This document shows positions 5,170-10,809 of a stretch of DNA of 10,809 nucleotides, piece by piece. Made by a program: the position numbers and the translations under genes. The stretch is from Elusimicrobiota bacterium (lineage in GTDB: Bacteria; Elusimicrobiota; Elusimicrobia; UBA1565): NCBI GenBank assembly GCA_003450735.1, contig DMEZ01000070.1, positions 11,100 to 21,908 on the forward strand. Direction: 5' to 3'. Under the pieces are notes generated by a model, which was not told where the DNA came from, made no database searches, and saw only the letters and a program-made list of their open reading frames with translations. Position 1 is the first letter of the stretch. Each line of letters starts with the position of its first letter.

Positions 5170-7395
5170 CTACTCGTAGAGGTTCTCTAGGTCTTCTTCG
5201 GAGGGAAGCCCGTCCGACTCTTCCGTCGAGGCCTGCTCGGTGGTCTCCACCTGCAGCGGCGCGGCCTCTCCCGAAGCGGAGAAGCTGGCCTTGAGGTGGA
5301 GGGGCTGGGAGTGGTCGAAGGAGCAGAACTCTTTGGGCTCCGTGCCCTTGAGGAAGGCCTGCAGCGTCCTCTTCGGGCAGGTCGGGAGGGCGCGCAGGCC
5401 GGTCTCCGAGTCCACCGCCACGGTGATGATGTCCTCGGGCACGGGGAAGTCCCTCGGGGGGTAGTCCTTGAGGATCCTCTCCATGATGTTGGTCCACCAG
5501 GGCACCACGGTCGTCCCGCCCGTCCAGTCGGTGCCTCCCAGCGAGCTGAAGTCGTCGTAGCCCATCCAGGCCGCGGCGAGCATGTCCGGCGTAAATCCGA
5601 TGAACCATAGGTCGCGGTGGTCGTTGGTCGTGCCGGTCTTCCCCGCGAGGGGCCGCTTGAGGCGGTTCGCCTTGGCGCCGGGGCCGCCCTGCACGACGGC
5701 CTTCATGAGGGGGGTGATGAGGTAGGCCGTCTGCGGGGAGAGGCCCTCCTCCATCCTGGGCGCGCGCGTCTCCAGGACCTTCCCCTGCGCGTCCTCGACG
5801 CGGGTGACCCCGTAGGTCTCCACCCGCACGCCGCCGTTGGCGAAGGTGTTGAAGGCGCTCGCCATCTCGAGCGGGGTCACGACGGAGGAGCCCAGGCCGA
5901 GGGCGAGCACGGGATCGAGCGCCGATTGGATGCCGGCCTTCGCCGCCAGCTCCACCACCTTCGGCGGGCCGACGTGCTCGATGAGCCGGATGGAGGCGAT
6001 GTTCCTCGAGAGCGCCAGGGCCTTGCGCAGAGTGATGACGCCCATGAACTTGCCGTCGAAATCGCTCGGGACCCAGACCTTGAACTCCTCCGAGCCGGCG
6101 AAGGGCGCCGTGGCCAGGTTGATGGCCTGCTGGTCGGTCGCCCCTTCGAGCAGGCGCCAGTCGCGCCCGTCCGAGTAGTAGGCGAGCGGGGTGTCCTCGA
6201 CCAGGGTCATGCCGGTCATGCCCGAGTTGAGCGCGGCCGCCCACACGAAGGGCTTGAAGGTCGAGCCGGGCTGGCGCTTGGCCTGCACGCAGCGGTTGAA
6301 CTGATCGCCCCGCCCCCCGATCATGGCCCGGAGCGCTCCCGTCTTCACGTCGAGGAGGACGAAGAGGCCCTGGATGGAAGGAGGCGGCACCGTGGAGACC
6401 GTCGGCGGGTCGATGCCGGCCTCTTGCTCCGCGGCGAGGTCCTTCTTCCACTCGCCCAGGGCCTTCTCATCGTAGGCCTTGAGCGCCTTCTCCATCTCCT
6501 CCTCGGCGATGCGCTGATACGCCAGGTCGAGGGTCGTGTGGATCTGGAGGCCGCCCCGCCAGAGGGTGTTGTAGCCGTACTTGGGCTCGAGCTGCCGGCG
6601 CACGAACTCGACGAAGTAGGGCGCCTGCGCGTTGAGCACGCCGCCGCGCTGGGTGGGCAGAGGGACAAGGAGGGCCTCCTCCATGTCCTTCTGGGCGATG
6701 AACCCCTCCTCGAGCATGCGCTGGAGCACGATCTTGCGCCGCGGCCCCGCCCGCTCGGGGTGGGTGAACGGGGAGGTGCCGCCGGGAAAACGGATGAGCC
6801 CGGCGAGCAGGGCGCACTCGGAGAGCTTGAGGTCCTTGACGTCCTTGTTGAAGTAGAGGTGGGCGGCGGCCTGCACCCCGTAGGCGCCGTGCCCGAAGTA
6901 GATCTGGTTCAGGTAGAGCTGGAGGATCTCCTCCTTGCTGAAGTTCCGCTCGAGCTGGAGCGAGAGCAGCATCTCCTTGATCTTGCGGACGATCTTCCGC
7001 TCGGGGGTCAAAAAGATGAGCTTGGCGAGCTGCTGGGTGAGCGTGGACCCCCCCTGCACCACCCGTCCGCGCAGGAAGTTCATGAGGGCCGCGCGGATCA
7101 TGCCCTTCGGCGAGATGCCGATGTGGCGGAAGAAATCGGAGTCCTCGGTCGCGATGACGGCGTTCTGGAGGTCCACCGGGATCTCGGAGAGGGTGAGCAG
7201 GGCCCGCTTCTCGATGGAGAACTCCGCCAGGAGCTCGCCCTTCACGTCGAAGGCCCTCGTGGTCAACGACGGGGTGTAGTCCTCGAGGGTCTGGTAGGAG
7301 GGCAAGCCCTCCAGGAAGCGGCGGAGCATCAGGGCCGAAGCCGCTAGGCAGAGGGCGAGCGTCAAGACGACGAGGTAGAAGCGCGGGCGCGTCAT
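5170..7395 (-). CDS. Class A penicillin-binding protein (PBP1A-type glycosyltransferase/transpeptidase)
   Basis: A bifunctional peptidoglycan synthase that polymerises lipid II and cross-links stem peptides outside the inner membrane. The 741 residues hold a short cytosolic end, a membrane anchor at about 7-27, a GT51 domain with ATEDSDFFRHIG (82-93, catalytic Glu84), GGSTLTQQLAKL (115-126), RKIKE (137-141, second acidic residue Glu141) and YLNQIYFGHGAYGVQAAA (161-178). A transpeptidase domain follows with STFK (378-381, nucleophile Ser378), SRN (463-465) and KTGTT (586-590). The end carries the PBP1A-like FLKGTEPKEFCSFDH (681-695) with Cys673 and Cys691, which could form a disulfide, then an acidic tail (715-741) rich in Glu and Asp. 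All catalytic motifs are intact. It lies 56 bases after ddl, so it may be read from the same transcript and also from an A-rich promoter-like stretch just upstream. The start at 7395 is the first ATG before the anchor; no Shine-Dalgarno is visible. Confidence 0.97.
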   Translation of the reverse strand: MTRPRFYLVVLTLALCLAASALMLRRFLEGLPSYQTLEDYTPSLTTRAFDVKGELLAEFSIEKRALLTLSEIPVDLQNAVIATEDSDFFRHIGISPKGMIRAALMNFLRGRVVQGGSTLTQQLAKLIFLTPERKIVRKIKEMLLSLQLERNFSKEEILQLYLNQIYFGHGAYGVQAAAHLYFNKDVKDLKLSECALLAGLIRFPGGTSPFTHPERAGPRRKIVLQRMLEEGFIAQKDMEEALLVPLPTQRGGVLNAQAPYFVEFVRRQLEPKYGYNTLWRGGLQIHTTLDLAYQRIAEEEMEKALKAYDEKALGEWKKDLAAEQEAGIDPPTVSTVPPPSIQGLFVLLDVKTGALRAMIGGRGDQFNRCVQAKRQPGSTFKPFVWAAALNSGMTGMTLVEDTPLAYYSDGRDWRLLEGATDQQAINLATAPFAGSEEFKVWVPSDFDGKFMGVITLRKALALSRNIASIRLIEHVGPPKVVELAAKAGIQSALDPVLALGLGSSVVTPLEMASAFNTFANGGVRVETYGVTRVEDAQGKVLETRAPRMEEGLSPQTAYLITPLMKAVVQGGPGAKANRLKRPLAGKTGTTNDHRDLWFIGFTPDMLAAAWMGYDDFSSLGGTDWTGGTTVVPWWTNIMERILKDYPPRDFPVPEDIITVAVDSETGLRALPTCPKRTLQAFLKGTEPKEFCSFDHSQPLHLKASFSASGEAAPLQVETTEQASTEESDGLPSEEDLENLYE

Positions 7396-7404
7396 GGAGC
7401 GACG

Positions 7405-7428
7405 GCAGGTATCTTATCTTTTTTGTGG
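7405..7428 (-). promoter_or_regulatory. Possible promoter before the PBP gene
   Basis: The 56-base ddl-PBP gap contains, on the minus strand, CACAAAAAAGATAAGATACC, an AT-rich patch in very GC-rich DNA. TAAGAT matches four of six bases of a -10 box and would start transcription close to the PBP ATG. No -35 box is evident. The patch is not a terminator for ddl, because the homopolymer reads as A, not T, on the coding strand and no strong hairpin precedes it. An internal promoter is the best reading. Confidence 0.35.
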
Positions 7429-7451
7429 ACTCGCGCGATGCCCTAGCGCTT

Positions 7452-8510
7452 CTAGTCGCGGGTGATGCGCAGGCGGGCCTGGCGGCGGTGGCGGGCGAGG
7501 GCGAGCTTCAGCAAGCGGTCGACGAGCCTCGGGAAGGACAGGCCCGACTCCGCCCAGAGCTTCGGGAACTGGCTGATGGAGGTGAAGCCCGGGATGGTGT
7601 TGACCTCGTTGAAGTAGAAGCGGCCCGAGCGGCGGTCGCGGAAGAAGTCGACGCGGGCCATGCCGAAGCCGCAGACGGCCTCGAAGGCGCGCACGGAGAG
7701 GCGGCGGACCCGCTTGGCGGCGGACGCCGGCAGGTCCGCGGGGATGATGAGCTCGGCGCCTTTCGGGTCGAGGTATTTGGCCTCGTAGGAATAGAATTCG
7801 GCGTTGGGCCGGATCTCGCCGACCGTCCGCGCGGCCTCGGTACGCCGGCCGTCGCCGATGACGGCGCACTCGATCTCGCGGGCGTCCACGCCCTGCTCGA
7901 CGAGCACCTCGGAGTCGAAGCGGAAGGCCTTGCGCACCGCCCCTGCGAGGTCGCGGGCCTTCTTCACCTTGTAGACGCCCACCGAGGAGCCCAGGCGGGA
8001 GGGCTTCACGAAGACGGGGAGCTTGAGGCGCCGGGCCGCCCGAAGGTCTTGCGGGCTGCGGAGCACCGCGCAGGGCACCTGCGGCAGGCCGGCCTTGCCG
8101 GCCAGGACCTTGGTGAGGACCTTGTCCATGCCCGCCGACGACCCGAGCACCCCGCAGCCGACGTAGGGGAGCCCGGCGATCTCGAGGCAGCCCTGCATCG
8201 TCCCGTCCTCGCCGAAGGGGCCGTGGAGGACCGGGAAGCAGACATCCGGGAAGAAGCGGCGCGTGCCGGCGCACAGGGCCGGGCGCGGGCCCGCCTCAAG
8301 ACGGGCGGGGACCCGCTCGAAGGGGAACCGGGCGGGCTTCGGGCAGGCGAGGTAGCCCTTCACGTCGCGCTGGTGCCACCAGCGCCCTTGCGGATCGATC
8401 CAGACCAGCACGGGCACGTGAGAACCCAGGTTGCGCAGGACGGACTGGGCGGAGACGCAGGAGACCTCGCGTTCCGCGGAGCGGCCGCCGAAGAGGAGGA
8501 GGACTTTCAT
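7452..8510 (-). CDS. ddl: D-alanine--D-alanine ligase
   Basis: An ATP-grasp ligase that joins two D-alanines for the UDP-MurNAc-pentapeptide. The 352-residue protein begins with LLFGGRSAEREVS (5-17), the same GGxSAEREVS pattern as E. coli DdlB. It continues with FPVLHGPFGEDGTMQG (92-107), YVGCGVLGSSAGMDK (116-130), the ATP-binding VFVKPSRLGSSVGVYKV (166-182), EQGVDAREIECAV (205-217), the omega-loop FYSYEAKYLD (239-248) and the metal-binding ARVDFF plus YFNEVNTIPGFTS (299-311). The omega loop is of the D-Ala/D-Ala type and lacks the VanA-type lactate-ligase pattern, so ordinary D-Ala-D-Ala termini are expected (inference). The ATG lies one base after the stop of the upstream lipoprotein gene and has no Shine-Dalgarno of its own, so it is probably translated by coupling. 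Product feeds the PBP encoded next; D-Ala would come from the nearby alr. Confidence 0.97.
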   Translation of the reverse strand: MKVLLLFGGRSAEREVSCVSAQSVLRNLGSHVPVLVWIDPQGRWWHQRDVKGYLACPKPARFPFERVPARLEAGPRPALCAGTRRFFPDVCFPVLHGPFGEDGTMQGCLEIAGLPYVGCGVLGSSAGMDKVLTKVLAGKAGLPQVPCAVLRSPQDLRAARRLKLPVFVKPSRLGSSVGVYKVKKARDLAGAVRKAFRFDSEVLVEQGVDAREIECAVIGDGRRTEAARTVGEIRPNAEFYSYEAKYLDPKGAELIIPADLPASAAKRVRRLSVRAFEAVCGFGMARVDFFRDRRSGRFYFNEVNTIPGFTSISQFPKLWAESGLSFPRLVDRLLKLALARHRRQARLRITRD

Positions 8511-8511
8511 G

Positions 8512-9003
8512 TCAGTAGACGCCCCGAGCCTGGTACCAGAACTTGCCGTCCATCATCTTGTGGACGCAGTCGACGAAGACGATGACCTGCTGCTCGTTGT
8601 GGACGTAGCCCCAGCCGCCGGTGTCCTTGAGCTTCGTCCCGTTGACCTGGCCGTCCACGATGATGCTCGGCGCGTAGTAGCGCACTCCGCTGTTGTCCTT
8701 GTGGCCGCGCACGCCCGTCTCGGCCTCGGGGATCTCGGCCAGGTACTTGGGCACGAGCTCCTCGAGCCGCTTGGGGATGCGGCGTTCGGCCCGGATGAAA
8801 TCGTTGAGGCTGCGCTCGATGGCCGAGAGCCGGGAGAGGGTCAGGCTCTCGAGGGTCAGCCGCTCGGAGCGGCGCACCTCGTCGGTCATCTCGCGGGTGG
8901 TGGTCGGGCCCGAATCGAGATTCAAGCCGCCCGAGCCGGTCGAGCAGCCCGTCCAGGCCAGGCTCGCCGCGAGTGCCACGGTCATGCGCATCGGGTTCCT
9001 CAT
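8512..9003 (-). CDS. Putative lipoprotein with a pseudopilin-like head domain
   Basis: Small 163-residue exported protein. The N-terminus MRNPMRM plus a short hydrophobic run ends in WTGC with Cys20, a plausible but imperfect lipobox (Trp at -3). Ser follows the Cys, so outer-membrane sorting is expected if it is lipidated. A Ser/Gly/Thr-rich linker (21-37) leads into a long helix at about 42-90 and the segment RIPKRLEELVPKYLAEIPE (75-93). That segment resembles the region after the helix in type II secretion and type IV pseudopilins, where a 'P..L.eLvp.YL..iP' pattern is common. GGWGYVHNEQQVIVFVD (129-145) resembles the pilin beta-strand that follows. The pilin prepilin-peptidase site and long hydrophobic N-helix are absent. 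The ATG overlaps the mnmA stop (ATGA), with GAGGAGG four bases upstream. The assignment to the pilin-like fold is an inference from pattern; the partner is unknown. Confidence 0.8.
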   Translation of the reverse strand: MRNPMRMTVALAASLAWTGCSTGSGGLNLDSGPTTTREMTDEVRRSERLTLESLTLSRLSAIERSLNDFIRAERRIPKRLEELVPKYLAEIPEAETGVRGHKDNSGVRYYAPSIIVDGQVNGTKLKDTGGWGYVHNEQQVIVFVDCVHKMMDGKFWYQARGVY

Positions 9004-10067
9004 AGGACCTCCTCGATGGTCCCTCCTCCCAGGACCTCGTCGCAGGAACAGAACACGGCCGCCTGCCCCGGCGCCACGCCCCGCACGCCCTGGAGGAGCT
9101 CGACGAGTATCCTATCATCTTCGGAGCGCCAGGAGGCGGCCAGGAGGCGGCCGCGGTGGCGGATGCGGACCTGCGTCCGGGCGGGCGGCGGAGCGCCCGT
9201 CCACGAGACGCGGCCGACCCGGAAAGCGGAGCGGCGGGACTGCTCCCCGGTGCCGACGATGAGCGTGTTGCTCTCCCCATCGAGCCGGGAAACGTAGAGC
9301 GGCCGGGAGCTCGAGATCCCCAGCCCCCGGCGCTGTCCGGGCGTGTAGCCGGCCAGCCCCTGGTGGGCTCCCAAGCGCCGGCCCGAGAGGTCGCGGATGT
9401 CCCCCGGCTCGAGGGCGCGCCGCGCGGCCTTCCCGGCGCGGGAGCGCAGGAAGGCGCGGTAGTCGTCCTTCGGGACGAAGCAGACCTCCATGCTCTCGGG
9501 CTTCTCGGCCACGCCCAAGCCCAGGGCCCGGGCCTGGGCGCGGACCTCGGTCTTGGTCAGCCCGCCGAGGGGGAAGAGGGTGCGCGAGAGCTCGGCCTGC
9601 GTCAGGGAGTAGAGGAAGTAAGACTGGTCCTTGCCTGCATCGCCCCCTCGGAAGAGGCCGAGCGAGCCGTCCTCCTTTCGGAGGATGCGGGCGTAGTGGC
9701 CCGTGGCGACGAAGTCGGCCTTCCAGGAGCGGGCCAGCTCGAGCAGGGCGCCGAACTTCACGCTCCGGTTGCATTCCACGCAGGGGTTGGGCGTGCGCAG
9801 GGAGAGATAGGCCTCCACGAAAGGCTCGACCACCGACCGCGAGAAGACCTCGCTCATGTCGAGCACGCGGTGGCGGATCCCGATGCGCTCAGCGGCCCGG
9901 CGCGCGTCGTTGGCGTCCCGGGAGGCTCCGCAGCAGTCCTTCGCGCGGCCTCCAGGCTCGAAGAGCTTCAAGGTCACGCCGAGGACCTCGTGCCCGGCCT
10001 GCGCGCAGAGAGCGGCGGCCACGGCGGAGTCCACGCCTCCGCTCATCGCGGCGACGACTTTCGCCAC
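9000..10067 (-). CDS. mnmA: tRNA-specific 2-thiouridylase MnmA
   Basis: MnmA activates the wobble uridine-34 of tRNA Lys, Glu and Gln with ATP and inserts sulfur at C2. The 355-residue protein has the PP-loop MSGGVDSAVAA (8-18), TPNPCVECNRSVKFG (92-106), TGHYARI (122-128), GKDQSYFLYSL (145-155), FPLGGLTKTEVR (165-176), and the second cysteine in ESMEVCFVPKDDY (191-203). Cys99 and Cys196 match the catalytic pair (E. coli Cys102 and Cys199). The C-terminal beta-barrel follows, with YTPGQRRGLGI (241-251) and VLGGGTI (345-351). The start is a GTG at 10067, one base after the upstream stop; the next Met (residue 8) would remove the strand leading into the PP-loop. A Cys-Ser-Cys at 340-342 occurs where many homologues have a Tyr followed by polar residues. 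The downstream end overlaps the next gene by four bases. I see no cysteine desulfurase or Tus relay gene here. Confidence 0.97.
   Translation of the reverse strand: MAKVVAAMSGGVDSAVAAALCAQAGHEVLGVTLKLFEPGGRAKDCCGASRDANDARRAAERIGIRHRVLDMSEVFSRSVVEPFVEAYLSLRTPNPCVECNRSVKFGALLELARSWKADFVATGHYARILRKEDGSLGLFRGGDAGKDQSYFLYSLTQAELSRTLFPLGGLTKTEVRAQARALGLGVAEKPESMEVCFVPKDDYRAFLRSRAGKAARRALEPGDIRDLSGRRLGAHQGLAGYTPGQRRGLGISSSRPLYVSRLDGESNTLIVGTGEQSRRSAFRVGRVSWTGAPPPARTQVRIRHRGRLLAASWRSEDDRILVELLQGVRGVAPGQAAVFCSCDEVLGGGTIEEVL
9008..9014 (-). promoter_or_regulatory. Ribosome binding site for the pilin-like lipoprotein
   Basis: GAGGAGG on the minus strand, inside the last codons of mnmA and four bases before the ATG at 9003. 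It fixes the start there rather than at the Met codons 5 or 7 of the same frame, and suggests fresh initiation as well as coupling to mnmA. Confidence 0.65.
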
Positions 10068-10068
10068 G

Positions 10069-10767
10069 CTAGGGCCCGCCGAAGAAGCTCTTGAGCAGGT
10101 CGTCTTCCTTGTTGCCGCCGCCCTCGCCCGGCTGGGCCGGCGCCCCCTCGGCCGGCTGGGCGCCCGCCGCCTTGGGCTTGGGGGCCTTGCGCCCCTCGAT
10201 GGGCTGGACGATGGTCTTGCGCACGCCCTCGGCGAAGATGAGCTGGCCGTCCTTCTGGTTGAAGTAGAGCCGGAAGGGCGACTCCTTGGTCTGGGGGGCG
10301 TAGGCCTTGCCCAGATTGTCCCGTTCCTGCTCCCAGCCGGGATTGTAGAGGAGCTTGCCCCGCACGTCCACGAGGTTCTTGACGATGGGCAAACTGAAGC
10401 GGATGCGGTAGACCCCGTTCGAGTCGCTCACCCCGGCGTCGAAGGAGGAGGTCTGGAAGGCCGCCTGGCTCTTCTCGATGAACTTCTCCTCCCCCTCCGC
10501 CACGGCGCGGATGACGACGCCCTGGATGGGATTGTCCTCGTAGTCCGTGACGATGCCGATGATGTAGCCCTCGAGGAAGTTGGACTTCTGGGGCATGGAG
10601 ACGAACAAATACTCCTTGGCCCCGGTCAGGCGGTCCGTGATTACGACTTGCGCGACCCGCCCCTCCGCGAAGTCGCGCAAAACGACCTTCTTGCCGGCCT
10701 TGCCGACGCTCACCGACGCGCAGGCCGAGAGGGCGCAGGCCAACAGCAGGGGCAGGGCTCGCTTCAT
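10069..10767 (-). CDS. Putative lipoprotein with a carboxypeptidase-regulatory-like beta domain
   Basis: A 232-residue exported protein. The signal peptide MKRALPLLLACALSAC ends in a good lipobox LSAC (Cys16); LLAC with Cys11 is a less likely alternative because its hydrophobic stretch is short. Ala at +2 suggests the outer membrane. The body at about 66-140 reads GYIIGIVTDYEDNPIQGVVI and GVSDSNGVYRIRFSLP, a pattern I associate with carboxypeptidase-D-regulatory-like or transthyretin-like beta sandwiches, which are binding or structural modules rather than enzymes. A further region (141-190) ends with YFNQKDGQLIFAEGVRKTIV. Then comes a Lys/Pro/Ala/Gly-rich linker with a short near-repeat (AQPAEGAP, AQPGEGGG; 203-218) and an end motif EDDLLKSFFGGP. 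The start at 10767 has GGAGG seven bases upstream and overlaps a possible upstream stop codon (ATGA). The gene is certain in frame and export; its role is unknown. Confidence 0.85.
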   Translation of the reverse strand: MKRALPLLLACALSACASVSVGKAGKKVVLRDFAEGRVAQVVITDRLTGAKEYLFVSMPQKSNFLEGYIIGIVTDYEDNPIQGVVIRAVAEGEEKFIEKSQAAFQTSSFDAGVSDSNGVYRIRFSLPIVKNLVDVRGKLLYNPGWEQERDNLGKAYAPQTKESPFRLYFNQKDGQLIFAEGVRKTIVQPIEGRKAPKPKAAGAQPAEGAPAQPGEGGGNKEDDLLKSFFGGP

Positions 10768-10809
10768 GGCTGGGCCTCCGCGGCGCGCTGGCCGTTCTCC
10801 TCTCGCGCC
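10764..10809 (-). CDS. Possible C-terminal end of an upstream gene (partial)
   Basis: One minus-strand frame is open from the right window edge to a TGA at 10766-10764 and would encode the end of a protein finishing in AREENGQRAAEAQP. Its stop overlaps the ATG of the lipoprotein gene in the ATGA arrangement also seen at hemA/hemC and mnmA/lipoprotein. Fifteen codons are too few to identify it, and another frame could be the real one, so this is a suggestion from gene packing only. Confidence 0.4.
   Translation of the reverse strand, partial: AREENGQRAAEAQP
10775..10779 (-). promoter_or_regulatory. Ribosome binding site for the beta-domain lipoprotein
   Basis: GGAGG on the minus strand, seven bases before the ATG at 10767. 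It supports that start, which also gives a compact signal peptide with a lipobox. Confidence 0.6.

Noticed and set aside
5617..7347. A long open frame of 576 codons on the plus strand opposite the PBP gene
   Set aside because: It is a by-product of high GC codon use on the opposite strand. Its translation is a low-complexity mix of Glu, Leu, Gly, Arg and Val with no recognisable motif, while the minus strand has complete PBP motifs.
7396..7451. A terminator after ddl
   Set aside because: A weak GCGC pairing is present, but the run after it is A-rich on the coding strand, not T-rich, so it does not look like an intrinsic terminator.
8526..8540. A 10-base palindrome CTGGTACCAG
   Set aside because: It lies inside the end of the pilin-like lipoprotein gene and encodes ordinary residues; a single site of this length is expected by chance.
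1..10809. CRISPR arrays, insertion sequences, tRNA or rRNA genes, phage or defence genes
   Set aside because: I saw no regular repeats with spacers, no transposase motifs, no terminal inverted repeats and no cloverleaf-like stretches; nearly all bases belong to recognised or well-supported coding regions.

Overview
The window is very GC-rich chromosomal housekeeping DNA, and almost every base is coding. The only AT-rich stretches are two short spots that look like promoters. Two lipoprotein signal peptides with Ser or Ala after the lipidated Cys, together with a class A penicillin-binding protein, suggest a diderm (Gram-negative type) bacterium. Heme precursors are made by the C5 (glutamyl-tRNA) route. 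The compact genes and a short pilin-like protein remind me of high-GC Elusimicrobiota or a similar lineage known mostly from metagenomes, but this placement is a weak impression.

Layout, left to right. (1) 1-3638, minus strand: hemA (glutamyl-tRNA reductase), hemC (hydroxymethylbilane synthase) and mfd (transcription-repair coupling factor, cut by the left window edge). They overlap end to end by 4 and 14 bases and should form one transcript starting just left of 3655. (2) 3639-3683: a 45-base divergent promoter region centred on an AT-rich inverted repeat. (3) 3684-5167, plus strand: alr (alanine racemase) and a small conserved-looking protein of unknown function, translationally coupled. 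(4) 5170-10809, minus strand, transcribed right to left: the tail of an unseen gene, a lipoprotein with a beta-sandwich-like domain, mnmA (tRNA 2-thiouridylase), a lipoprotein with a pseudopilin-like head, ddl (D-Ala-D-Ala ligase) and a class A PBP gene. The first five are joined by overlaps or 1-base gaps, and the PBP gene follows ddl after 56 bases.

Functionally, alr, ddl and the PBP form a short peptidoglycan route: L-Ala to D-Ala, then D-Ala-D-Ala, then glycan polymerisation and cross-linking. The hem genes make 1-hydroxymethylbilane precursors, mnmA thiolates tRNA wobble uridine, and mfd removes RNA polymerase stalled at DNA damage.

I see no mobile element, CRISPR array, rRNA or tRNA gene, phage gene or defence system, and no intergenic gap longer than about 60 bases. 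I do not see an undescribed multi-gene system. The points worth a second look are family-level oddities: an alanine racemase with several substituted active-site positions and a shortened C-terminus, a glutamyl-tRNA reductase lacking most of its dimerisation domain, an Mfd with an insert in its RNA-polymerase-interaction domain, a pseudopilin-like head carried on a lipoprotein, an uncharacterised partner of alr, and the symmetric divergent promoter.
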